A stretch of DNA of 64,000 bases, from contig QUMM01000006.1 of NCBI GenBank assembly GCA_003435055.1, positions 74,839-138,838 on the forward strand. Reading direction: 5' to 3'. The position numbers and the translations under genes are program-made. The notes under the pieces were generated by a model. It was not told the origin of the DNA and did not search any database. It saw only the letters and a list, made by a program, of their open reading frames with translations. Positions 53,530 to 62,500 of this stretch are shown here, piece by piece; the stretch's first letter is position 1; each line of letters begins with the position of its first letter. The stretch is from Lachnospiraceae bacterium OF09-6 (GTDB lineage Bacteria > Bacillota > Clostridia > Lachnospirales > Lachnospiraceae).

Positions 53530-54172
53530 TCCGGTAGCTCTCAATGGCTTTCTGAATGGTCTTTTTATGTACCCATTCAGAGAGCCTTTTTTCTTCCAGA
53601 TAAGGAATCGTGGCATCCCACTGCTTAGCCAGCGCAGTCGCCAGATACCAGGCAATCATCATATTTACATAATATTCTTCTGACCTTACTGATATCACCC
53701 ATTCCAAATATTCTGGTCGAAAATCTTCATCCAGATACAGCCGCATCAGCACGCCTATTCCATACCGTATCGTATAGGTTTTCCCGGATGCCATCCACTG
53801 CTCTATTTCAAAAATCAGCTCATCCTTATGTTTTGCATAACACTTTGGCAATGGCAGGTCACAGGTTGCCCAGTTGTCTATATAGGGCAAAAATGCCTTC
53901 ACCTGTTCCAGACAGATTTCATAATTCCCTTCCGCACTGATCAGCATCATATGAAGATTGTTTTCCTCATAATACTGATGTGGAAGCTCTTTCAGAAATT
54001 GCCGGCTCTCCTCTGTTTTTCTAAACTCCATGGCAAACTTACGTAGTATTGGTGTTCGGATGCCGATGATTGTCTCTTTATCAATTCCCGGCAATAATCT
54101 GCTGTGAAAATCCCGGTACTTCAAATCCTGCATCGTGAATAACTGTTGCTGTAACGCGGTATATGGTTCCAT
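53489..54172 (-). CDS. AlkD-like DNA alkylation repair protein
   Basis: This 227-residue helical protein of HEAT-like repeats has the family patterns IIGIRTPILRKFAMEFRK and NWATCDLPLPKCYAK, with YNVNMMIAWYLATALAKQWD-like helices (here EYYVNMMIAWYLATALAKQW). Such enzymes remove alkylated bases (3-methyladenine-type). GGAGGAATTG supports start 54172 over the longer frame from 54283. Confidence 0.85.
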   Translation of the reverse strand: MEPYTALQQQLFTMQDLKYRDFHSRLLPGIDKETIIGIRTPILRKFAMEFRKTEESRQFLKELPHQYYEENNLHMMLISAEGNYEICLEQVKAFLPYIDNWATCDLPLPKCYAKHKDELIFEIEQWMASGKTYTIRYGIGVLMRLYLDEDFRPEYLEWVISVRSEEYYVNMMIAWYLATALAKQWDATIPYLEEKRLSEWVHKKTIQKAIESYRITPEQKVYLRSLR

Positions 54173-54265
54173 AAACAATTCCTCCCCACTGGAAGCATCT
54201 CCCAGTTTGTGATATATTTCAGTTACATTCAAACCTACTATAACACATCGAAAGAAGATTTTTCT

Positions 54266-54615
54266 ATGGCAAAAACAATTCAAGAATTAACAAACGACTT
54301 ACTGGCTGCTCCATCTGCATGCAAAGAAATCAAAGCAGCCGCAACTGCTTATCTTGATTCCATTGGAACTGAAAAAAAGCTGATGCTGCAAAGGCATATG
54401 TAGCTGAACTGGAAGCAGATATCATGCCTATCGATGGTCTGATCTCTTTTTCGGAATCCGACATGGGTACAAAAGTCTTTGACATTGATGGTGCCAAAAA
54501 GAAAGATGAATATCACGATCCAGATGGAATCCGCACAATCCGCTTCTCACCGTCTTTTTCCACAGTTGTCAACACTGGAACATGCTTTTTCCGCAATATG
54601 TGTATAATCGGATAA
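54266..54615 (+). pseudogene. Small 'Hsp90-like' conserved protein, frameshifted and probably truncated
   Basis: From ATG 54266 the frame MAKTIQELTNDLLAAPSACK then EIKAAATAYLDSIGTEKK matches a small Lachnospiraceae family usually labelled 'molecular chaperone Hsp90'. It leaves the family at an A7 run near 54378 and stops; one frame over it resumes as ADAAKAYVAELEADIMPIDG. One more A restores the frame. The family's Cys-containing C-terminus is missing, and the last 35 codons overlap the 3' end of the convergent MYG1 gene, so a deletion may have removed its end. Confidence 0.55.
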
Positions 54616-55808
54616 GTGGAGAATACGTTGCCTTCTATGTAGACAGCCTCTGGCTTTACCTTCAGTATCTTCTTTACCTGCTCTTTCACCAGACTTTTCC
54701 ACTCTGCTTTTTCCATAGCCACTTCCCCATAGATTCCCTCTAGGTTCAGTTCTGGGACATCTGGCAGATCCATATGCACGATCTGTACGGATTGCATTTC
54801 TGGAAGCTGGCGCAGAAGCGCATCACTCTCCACTGATCCTCCCAGATTCACAATCTTGGGTTCTTCGTGAAAGACCTGAAGACTGATCTCACAGGCTTTT
54901 ACAGCATCTTCCAGAGTTCCTGTGGTCATCAGAAAGCCACCTTTATGACAGAATCCGGCACTCTCCAGACCGGTTGCCTTTACCAGTTCTTCCTTTTCCA
55001 GCCCAAGCCACTCTTCTGGGAAGCTGCATTTGTAGTTCATAGAATATTCTCGCTTTTGTGGCTGTATACAATATCCGCCACGATTGGAAGGGAAAATCAC
55101 AAATGCAATCTTTGTCTCAGACAGATGCTTCTGGCATGGCACAAATTCTGGAAGTATCAGAATCCTTTCCTGCTCAGCCGGGATCTTGCCGGCTTTGAGA
55201 TCCGCTTCATGCACCTGAAGCACTTCTTCCACCCGCTTATCTGCCCGCTCATTTCCAAGATATCGCTGGAACTTATTCTCCAGGATCATACCAGCCACAC
55301 TTACTGCCTGGAAAAAAGCCTCATCCGTACCTCCTGTGGCATCCCAGGTTGGATTAAAGTTTCCGATCAATGTAGCCAGCTCGTTTTTCTCTCCAGTGTT
55401 GTCATTCTGGTCCAGAGGCTGTACAAAGGATTCATCAAACTGAGCCGCAAGATCCTCACCTAATATCTCTGCTCCAAGTGCCTCCCACAAAAGACCAAAT
55501 GCTGCATATGGCACTCCGTTCTCTCGCACCCGGCTTTCCTTCTGATGATGGTCATAAGCTCCCCTCCCAATATCAAATACGATTCCTTCGTAATTCTCTG
55601 GCACCTGATTGCCACGCCCAATCTGAATCTCCGGATTCAAATAGAATAACAGCGCTGCTGAAAATACATCATCTGCATGGAACTTTCCGCTGTGAGTGAA
55701 AGCAGATGCATCTTTCTTTCTGATAACAATTGATTCATGTGTTGCCTGTACTCCTTCTGTTGCTTTTTTATATTCCATTATAAAAGGTTCTTCTACAGAT
55801 TTTACCAT
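54513..55808 (-). CDS. MYG1-family DHH phosphoesterase-like protein
   Basis: This 431-residue protein has the MYG1/UPF0160 signatures FTHSGKFHADDVFSAALLFY (HxDD) and GAYDHHQKESRVRENGVPYA with the metal-binding DHH, and NPTWDATGGTDEAFFQAV. The C-terminal 100 residues form a Rossmann-like unit that may have been added. MYG1 proteins are 3'-5' RNA exonucleases in eukaryotes; the bacterial role is not established. Its 3' end overlaps the convergent gene remnant. Confidence 0.82.
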   Translation of the reverse strand: MVKSVEEPFIMEYKKATEGVQATHESIVIRKKDASAFTHSGKFHADDVFSAALLFYLNPEIQIGRGNQVPENYEGIVFDIGRGAYDHHQKESRVRENGVPYAAFGLLWEALGAEILGEDLAAQFDESFVQPLDQNDNTGEKNELATLIGNFNPTWDATGGTDEAFFQAVSVAGMILENKFQRYLGNERADKRVEEVLQVHEADLKAGKIPAEQERILILPEFVPCQKHLSETKIAFVIFPSNRGGYCIQPQKREYSMNYKCSFPEEWLGLEKEELVKATGLESAGFCHKGGFLMTTGTLEDAVKACEISLQVFHEEPKIVNLGGSVESDALLRQLPEMQSVQIVHMDLPDVPELNLEGIYGEVAMEKAEWKSLVKEQVKKILKVKPEAVYIEGNVFSTYPIIHILRKKHVPVLTTVEKDGEKRIVRIPSGS

Positions 55809-55832
55809 AAAAGAACCCTTTATTTACCTTTT

Positions 55833-56741
55833 TTATTTTGTCAGCACTTCCTGTAATGTCGGAATGGAGTCCTGCGCTCCTTCTCTTGTTACTACAATCG
55901 CAGATACCTGATTGGCAAATTCTGCCGCTTCTTTCAGCGTTTTTCCTTCTAACAGCATTGCCGCCAGCGCCGCTGTAAAAGAATCTCCTGCCGCCGTAGT
56001 GTCTACTACTTTCACTTTCTTTGCAGGTATATGAACCGGCGGTTCATTTTCTGTATCCAGATATACACCATCACCGCCTAAGGTAACCAACACATTCTTT
56101 ACACCATGATCCTTCACAATCTGCACCGCTTCTTCCAGATGATTCTGTGCGTCTGCAATACCGGTCAGTCGTGATAATTCAGATTCATTTGGCTTGATGA
56201 TATCTACATATTGGTAAAGCTCTTCTGGAAAATGCTCCGGTACAGGAGCCGGATCCAGAATCACTGTTTTGCCAAGTGTTCTCGCCAGCTTCACTGCGTA
56301 AAGAACAGTCTCCATCGGAATCTCCAGCTGTAAAATCACGATCTCACACTCTTCAAGCAGATCCCGATGCGCCTCGATATCCTCCGGTGTAAACTGTGCA
56401 TTTGCTCCCTGCACTACTACAATACTGTTATTGCCTTCTTTATTTACCGTAATGAATGCCGTTCCGGTACTGACACTTTCTTTTGTAATCAGCCCGGACA
56501 CATCCACGCCAGATCGCTGAAGGCTGTCACGCTGCATCTCGCCATGGCTATCATTCCCAATAGCTCCCAGCATAGTCACGTCCGTACCAAGTCTTCCGGC
56601 TGCGCAGGCCTGATTCGCACCTTTGCCACCGGCTACCAGCTTCATGCCATCACAAAGGATAGTTTCACCGGCTGTTGGCATATGATCCACCTTCATCACC
56701 ATATCAATATTCAGACTGCCAATTACTAAAATTTTACCCAT
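55833..56741 (-). CDS. rbsK: Ribokinase
   Basis: This 302-residue PfkB-family kinase starts MGKILVIGSLNIDMVMKVDH and has the substrate motif VAGGKGANQACAAGRLG, and the catalytic and anion-hole motif VVDTTAAGDSFTAALAAML. It phosphorylates ribose to ribose 5-phosphate. No ribose transporter is adjacent. AAGGAG precedes the ATG. Confidence 0.92.
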   Translation of the reverse strand: MGKILVIGSLNIDMVMKVDHMPTAGETILCDGMKLVAGGKGANQACAAGRLGTDVTMLGAIGNDSHGEMQRDSLQRSGVDVSGLITKESVSTGTAFITVNKEGNNSIVVVQGANAQFTPEDIEAHRDLLEECEIVILQLEIPMETVLYAVKLARTLGKTVILDPAPVPEHFPEELYQYVDIIKPNESELSRLTGIADAQNHLEEAVQIVKDHGVKNVLVTLGGDGVYLDTENEPPVHIPAKKVKVVDTTAAGDSFTAALAAMLLEGKTLKEAAEFANQVSAIVVTREGAQDSIPTLQEVLTK

Positions 56742-56773
56742 GCGAAAAACTCCTTATAAATATGTTATAAAGC

Positions 56774-57661
56774 CTATATTCCCAATTCCTGCATAAGCTG
56801 CTTTCGAAATTCCTTATCTTTCATTGCTCTTTGGCAATCTTTGATTCGTCCAGCTCCTAACAATTTATCTGTTAGTTCTGCCATCACAGTTTCACACCTC
56901 TCATATCCCTGTCCATAGCCTTGTCCATAGCCCTCTTCATGCGCTTCTTCTCTCTGTACTGCAATATCTGTTTCATAATCATATTCTGCCAGTAACATAT
57001 TCTCTACCTCGCTTCCTCTTCTCATAAGATAGTCCTTTAATATTCCTTTCTCGATACATTCCCGTATTGCTTTTCTATACGGAAATTTTTCTTTTGTATT
57101 TTGGTATTTTCTTATTGTTTCAATGAACTGGCTATATTCTTTTAAAACCGGACATTTTTCCAGTATCTCATGCTGGCTGTCTGGATTGATATTAATCATT
57201 TTTACAGCTACTTCCAGTCCTGAATCTCCGTTCTCTTCTTTATATGCATCGGAAAGCCTCATCCATCTTTCCTTTTCTTCTTTTTCTATGCCATTATAAA
57301 AAGTATAAAACTCTGGTTTTGCCAGTGTCACTCTTTTCTTTCGATAACGTGCTTCCGAGGGTACAATCTGTTCATATACTCTTCCGATGTACAGTAAATT
57401 TCTAAGTGGCATATTCTCATTCACTGTACTCTGATGTTCTCCCATTATAATGGTCTTTCCACCAACACCAAAAGATATGTCATTCTTCAGATTCATGTAA
57501 ATCGCATCTCCAACATGGATCTTTTCAATCTGTGTTTCTTCCGGCAGTGGTTCCTCATGCAACGCATTATACAGGGAAATAATGTTTTTCTCTGCGCTTT
57601 CGTCCTCATAAAATAAATCTGCAAATACACTGCTCTTTACTTCACGGTTTTCCTTCTCCAT
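56774..57661 (-). CDS. Rpn-family PD-(D/E)xK nuclease/putative transposase
   Basis: This 295-residue protein has the Rpn N-terminal nuclease core: KSSVFADLFYEDESAEKNII, an Asp-containing strand and the GEHQSTVNENMPLRNLLYIG motif supplying the Glu-x-Gln of a PD-(D/E)xK site, followed by PEFYTFYNG. The C-terminus is helical with a repeated EEGYGQGYGQGYE. Rpn proteins promote recombination and are common, decaying selfish-like genes in Firmicutes. It lies next to the CRISPR locus. Confidence 0.8.
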   Translation of the reverse strand: MEKENREVKSSVFADLFYEDESAEKNIISLYNALHEEPLPEETQIEKIHVGDAIYMNLKNDISFGVGGKTIIMGEHQSTVNENMPLRNLLYIGRVYEQIVPSEARYRKKRVTLAKPEFYTFYNGIEKEEKERWMRLSDAYKEENGDSGLEVAVKMININPDSQHEILEKCPVLKEYSQFIETIRKYQNTKEKFPYRKAIRECIEKGILKDYLMRRGSEVENMLLAEYDYETDIAVQREEAHEEGYGQGYGQGYERCETVMAELTDKLLGAGRIKDCQRAMKDKEFRKQLMQELGI

Positions 57662-57727
57662 CTTTCCTGCTCCTTTTGTGAAATGAGCAAAAAGATAAGT
57701 ATTTATATCTGCAAAGATATCGTATCA

Positions 57728-57907
57728 TTACAGATATCTTTTTATATGGTCTCTTCCATAACCCTGTATATACATCGCATCCCTGCTGATTGTACATCCA
57801 ATGTCTCTTCTCTCCGCCAATTCCACTATTCTCTTTTCATCAAAACTGAATATTACAGCCGAATCGGCTTTGAAACTGTAGATAGCCCTATACTCTGATC
57901 GGAACAT
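57728..57907 (-). CDS. Possible 59-residue hypothetical protein
   Basis: A minus-strand frame from ATG 57907 encodes MFRSEYRAIYSFKADSAVIF, a charged middle (EKRIVELAERRDIGCTISRD) and a basic end (GYGRDHIKRYL). The composition looks protein-like, but the ribosome binding site is weak and no family was recognised. It could be a remnant bordering the CRISPR locus. Confidence 0.35.
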   Translation of the reverse strand: MFRSEYRAIYSFKADSAVIFSFDEKRIVELAERRDIGCTISRDAMYIQGYGRDHIKRYL

Positions 57908-58056
57908 TTGAAATAAGGCTCAGACAATATGATTTGTGTCTTATTTTGATGTGACTTTATTATACTTTGAATCGCCACTTGCGTCAATCACTTTTTATAC
58001 AATATATTTCTCTTTTTGTTTTAGTATACTGCATATGCACACCTCAACATAAACAA

Positions 58057-58092
58057 ATCTACAATAGTAGAAATTCTTTTATATTACTTAAC
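58057..58092 (-). CRISPR. Solitary type V-A CRISPR repeat downstream of cas2
   Basis: The 36-base sequence is identical to the repeat at 63868-63903. On the minus strand it begins GTTAAGTAATAT and ends with the Cas12a handle AATTTCTACTATTGTAGAT. No second repeat lies within 100 bases on either side, so there is no spacer. It occupies the place after cas2 where type V-A arrays normally lie, and the 126 bases between it and cas2 would be the leader. It is probably a collapsed array or an unused integration site. Confidence 0.9.
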
Positions 58093-58173
58093 TCCTACAC
58101 CGTGAATATTCACAATTTTGGAGCTGTTTTTCTTATTTAAACTTATTCTTTTTATCACATTTGCACACATCTG

Positions 58174-58186
58174 GTTAAGTAATATA
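58174..58186 (+). repeat. Inverted partial CRISPR repeat (13 bases)
   Basis: GTTAAGTAATATA on the plus strand equals the first 13 bases of the CRISPR repeat, but in the opposite orientation to the solitary repeat 81 bases away. In a minus-strand transcript the two could pair over 13 bases. It may be an anti-repeat, a terminator arm or a degraded inverted repeat unit. Confidence 0.6.
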
Positions 58187-58218
58187 TTCTTTTTCTTTTA
58201 TTAAGACTGCGGTTTGCA

Positions 58219-58494
58219 TTAAGTGATGATCAGAAAGTCTTTTTCATCGTTTTTCGCATACCCAAACCTCATTACTTCACAACTGGAAGACATTTTGAAT
58301 ATAATCACACTATCTGTCTGACCGAACTTGGATTCATATTTATTCTTCAAGTCGTTTACTATATTATTCACGATTCTTGGACTGTTGTCAATCTCAAAAA
58401 CAGAATACTGAATTCGATGTCCGAATCGTGACAAATATTTTGCGAATTTTGCCCGTAATTTATCGTCAGATATATCATAACTCACTATAATCAT
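58219..58494 (-). CDS. cas2: CRISPR-associated endoribonuclease Cas2
   Basis: This 91-residue protein starts MIIVSYDISDDKLRAKFAKY, with the ferredoxin-fold beta-1 Asp (YDIS), then RFGHRIQYSVFEID and the C-terminal strand. AAAGGGGACATAAG precedes ATG 58494, preferred over the frame start at 58524. Cas2 bridges two Cas1 dimers during spacer integration. It appears intact although its partner Cas1 is truncated. Confidence 0.93.
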   Translation of the reverse strand: MIIVSYDISDDKLRAKFAKYLSRFGHRIQYSVFEIDNSPRIVNNIVNDLKNKYESKFGQTDSVIIFKMSSSCEVMRFGYAKNDEKDFLIIT

Positions 58495-58525
58495 CTTATG
58501 TCCCCTTTCAAATAACAATTGCATT

Positions 58526-59517
58526 TTACACTTTATGCAATAAAAATACTGGCAACTCTTCTACACTTTTTCTCTTCATAAAATATCGATAGTACTGCTG
58601 TACATACAGGAAAATATCATCCTTGTATTCCAGGATTGCTTTCATCAAAAACTGTATGTATTCTGGGTTCTTTTTATATTTCAGACACCAACGCTGATCA
58701 TATACATCAAAGTCTTCCGCTTTGCACTGTCCCAGATTGAGTGCTTTTCTAATCTCATAATCTACAATTGGACGCATCGGCTCCATAATATCACATACCA
58801 GTGATTTTCTCATATAAAAGCATTTATGGAATACCCCATAATAGGTATCAAATCCATACACCTGTAGCATGGCATCTACAATGTTAAAAAGCATGGTGTA
58901 GCCTATATCCAGTGTTACATTGACATAATCATTTTTGATTCTTGGTTTTCGTCCATTCCACTGTACATTATCAAACATTCTTGGAAAATAGATTCTGGCC
59001 GCATTTCCTTCGATTCCCATGACTTCAAGATATTCCATTTCTGCTTCCAACTGCATCTGCATATCATCCAGCAACTGGATTCCCTCTTTTAAATATTCCG
59101 TCTTTCTCCTGATATTTCGCAGTGCCTGAGCCTGATTTCTTATTTTGTTCTGCTCAATTTTTCTGCCAATCTCATCTCCTGCATAATCATACTGATGACG
59201 GCGTAATAATGTATTTCCTTCCATTCTTGCCCCCAGCACTTCATATACTTTAAAGGTAGTACTCATTAAGCAGATAGAGAATCCAACAATCTTTCTGCAT
59301 AAACCATACTTTTCTGAATAAACGTCCAATGACATCATGGCACTTTTTCTGGTTGAATATGTTTTCTCATCAATTGTTTCATGCGCCTTCGTCCCATTTA
59401 TCTGTGCGGATGATTGATATAGCAGGTTATCCTGCTTCCATATAACTTATGAAAATATATGGAAGCCGGACAGAATATAAAGTCATTTAAATTCGAAATG
59501 ATAATCAGATCTTCCAT
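58526..59517 (-). pseudogene. Cas4-Cas1 deletion fusion (cas4 5' part joined to cas1 3' part, plus one frameshift)
   Basis: ATG at 59515-59517 follows the cas12a stop directly, with AAAAGG upstream, and begins MEDLIIISNLNDFIFCPASI, the Cas4 N-terminus with its first cluster Cys (C16). At about 59436 one base is missing; the next frame continues QDNLLYQSSAQINGTKAHET and VYSEKYGL, still Cas4. It then passes without a gap into Cas1 (VGFSICLMSTTFKVYEVLGA). The Cas4 nuclease core and three other Cys are gone, as is the Cas1 N-terminal domain. The Cas1 part keeps the Glu in GIEGNAARIYF, His in YYGVFHKC and Asp in CDIMEPMRP. With one base restored the fusion is exactly 330 codons plus stop. Confidence 0.8.
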
Positions 59518-62500
59518 CTATCGATACCTTTTATTCTGTATGTAATCAAACCAATCGTTGTTATTTAATCGTAAAACATCTGGTGATAATGCTTTTTCCT
59601 CGCTCCAGTTTTTCTGTATAGCCTGCATGATATATAAGCCTTTTAATGCAATACAGTATGCACCGTTGGCATCGGCATCTACCGGCAGAAGGCTTTCTTT
59701 CTTCTCCTCTTTGTTCTTGTATTTAGAAGAATCAAAAAATTTGCCTTCTTCATTTAATACCGGAGAGATTACATGATCATAATCAACATCATTTTCTTCA
59801 CTTTTACTGTTTCTCAACTGCACAGTAAAACGAACAATTTTCTGTAATTCTTCAAATACCTTTGCATTGCTTACTTTTTTCAGCGCTGGAAGGAGATTTT
59901 GTCCAGACTTAAATTCTATTTCTTCTGATTCCAGTAATTCTACCATTTTATCCTTTGGATTGTAGTCTTCCTTATCACGCACACGTCTATTAACAAACTC
60001 TTTCTGTGTTCTTGTACCGTTGGTATAAATAGTCCAGTTATTTCTGGCCAGTGTCACATTATGTGTAGCAAAGTTGGCGTAATCAAATGTGAATCGAAAC
60101 AGCTGTCTTTCCACATCATAGCAAATCTCATCAAAAGATAAGATAAATTCACGCTTTGCCTGATCGGTTGTATAAGCCTTGTGATTGAATATATCCACAA
60201 ATCCGGTAGTTGGATCTATCTTGGAAGTAAATGCAGCCGGAACATAGAAAATCATTCCACACTGTCTTCCCAGTTTCTTCACGGAATCAGGAATGTAGGC
60301 TAACTGATAACCACGCAGTACACCACCATCTTCATCTGCTGAACGGTCTTTGAAAACGAGGTAATTCAGCTTTTGAATCAACATGTTTTCGAACTTCTGA
60401 TAAACCTGCCGTTCTACCTTAAACCGTCCACGCTTAAATCCATAATTTAGATCTTCCATAGCTATAATCGCATGATACTCTATCATCATTCTTGCTATTT
60501 CGTGTATCACGCCGGACAGATATCCTTCCTTCAAATCCTTGATCTGGCCGATCTCTTTCCAGTTCCTTCTGGCTGCGCCACGACTCTGTTCCCTTTCCTT
60601 CAGTTTTTCTTTATAATTGAATTCATTTATTATATTAAAGGATTTCTGTTCTTTTATCTCGCCCTGCATATTGATGACAGATACATAGATGAGATTCCGT
60701 TCCCCTCTGTCTATACCAATCACATGCATATCATTCTGATGCGCAATATATCTCTGTGCAACGGAATTTAACATCTCTTTTCCTGAAGCCCTGTAATTAA
60801 TTGTAATTGGAAGATGAATAAAAAACTTGTCCACACTGTAACGATAATCTTTCACAATATCTTTTTTCGTCTCATGGCATACTGCTTTTTCCAGATATTT
60901 TTTTGCTTCTGTAGAAAGTTCGCCCTTTAATCTGTGATTTTTGTAATTATAGATTTCCTGATACTCTTTCTCAGGAATATTCCTTCTTACACTATTTCCA
61001 TTCACTTCTTCCATATACGTGCGGTTCACAAGCATGGTGCCTTTTTTGTGAATAATCGGCTTCTTTACACTGGATTTACGGAAAAAGATCTCTGCCTCTC
61101 CATTTAATTTCAACACCTGTTCTTTGACATTTTCTTCACTGAACAGATTTTTCAGATACATGGTATGAAGATTTTCCCTTCCTGTACTTTTTTCCGAGAA
61201 GTCCTTATTATAGATCTGGAATAAATAAAGTTTTCCCTCTTCATTTAAACGATCAATATCTGCTTCTTTTATATAGGTCCAGTCTATTTTGTATCCCTGG
61301 TCTTCTACCTCGCGATAAAATCCGCTGATATCCTGATAGGTATCTGTATCAGAAAAATTGAATCCAAATACTTTCCAGTCTGGATTTCGCTCTATTCCAG
61401 ATTTGAAATAATCAATCAGATCATGGCAAAACTGCAGATCAAATTTTTCTTCTGATTTTATATGTCTGCGCTCTTTATAGCCATTGATGATATATTCCGA
61501 TGGCTGATAAATTTCCATGCCTTTTTTACTGAGCAGGACTTTAGGAAGCATCTTGTTCGCTGATGGAAGATAGTAATATACCATTTTTTTATATTCATTT
61601 CCTTCAAGAGGCTGTGAATGCCCCTCTATGATTTCTTTTTCCGGCTTTTGTATCGGATTAAAAATTCCCATATAATATTTTCCATCTTTTTGAAGCAAAA
61701 TTGCATTATAGTCATATTCCTTGCTCTTTGACCAGCCATTTGCAAGTGTCGGAGTACCAAAATTCAATTTTATTTTTGTATCAGAATACGGCTTCTGTGT
61801 CACATAATTTCGTACCTTATTATATAATGGAACAATATCCTTTATTTCCTCATACAAATCATCCAGTTCTCCATAAAAGTTTACCTCTTTTTCTACAGCC
61901 TCTTCTATATAAAACCATTTCATCCAGTGAAACAGTTCCATATAATTGTCTAATACATCTTTTATTTCTATAGCATATTTCTCATTTTCAATCAGGTTCA
62001 CTTCCGGATGATATTCTAAAAAATGTACTTCTTTTAACGAAACAATATTCTCAATTTCTGCTATATACTCTTCTGGCTTTCTTTTGACTTCCTCTGCTCT
62101 TGCATATTCTTTCAATAACTGCTCTATTTCTGACAATGATTTCCATTTGTCAGCTTTTACCGCTGCCTTCACTTTTTGATCTTTCCGAGCTCCTTTTCCT
62201 GCTATTTGTTGTTCATAATAATGTGTCAGACAATCAGTAATTGTGTTCCAACTACCACACAAATAATTCGATATTTTTTCATAATAAGGTGCTGTAATAT
62301 AGATCTTGCTCAGATCAAAGTTGTCCGTGCTGTTTTTTAATACGGCAATCCGCTCCATCACCGTTTTCTCCATGACATTTTGCAGGAAGCTGTTGACTGA
62401 CTCGTATACTTCAGCATCATTCTCATACTTTTCCGGAATCTTGAAAGAAGTGGATGCATTGCTTAAAATCTGTTTATGCAGTCTCTTCATGCGGTACAGG

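Noticed and set aside
56774..57661. Rpn-family gene as an active transposon delivering the CRISPR locus
   Set aside because: No inverted repeats or target duplications were found around it; Rpn genes are commonly found as isolated copies.
57683..57898. Plus-strand 71-codon frame near the CRISPR locus
   Set aside because: Composition is not protein-like and the opposite strand offers a better, though still weak, candidate.
59421..59465. Inverted repeats in the cas4 part as ends of a mobile element
   Set aside because: They are short, nested within codons that still match Cas4, and nothing lies between them; no transposase or target duplication is seen.
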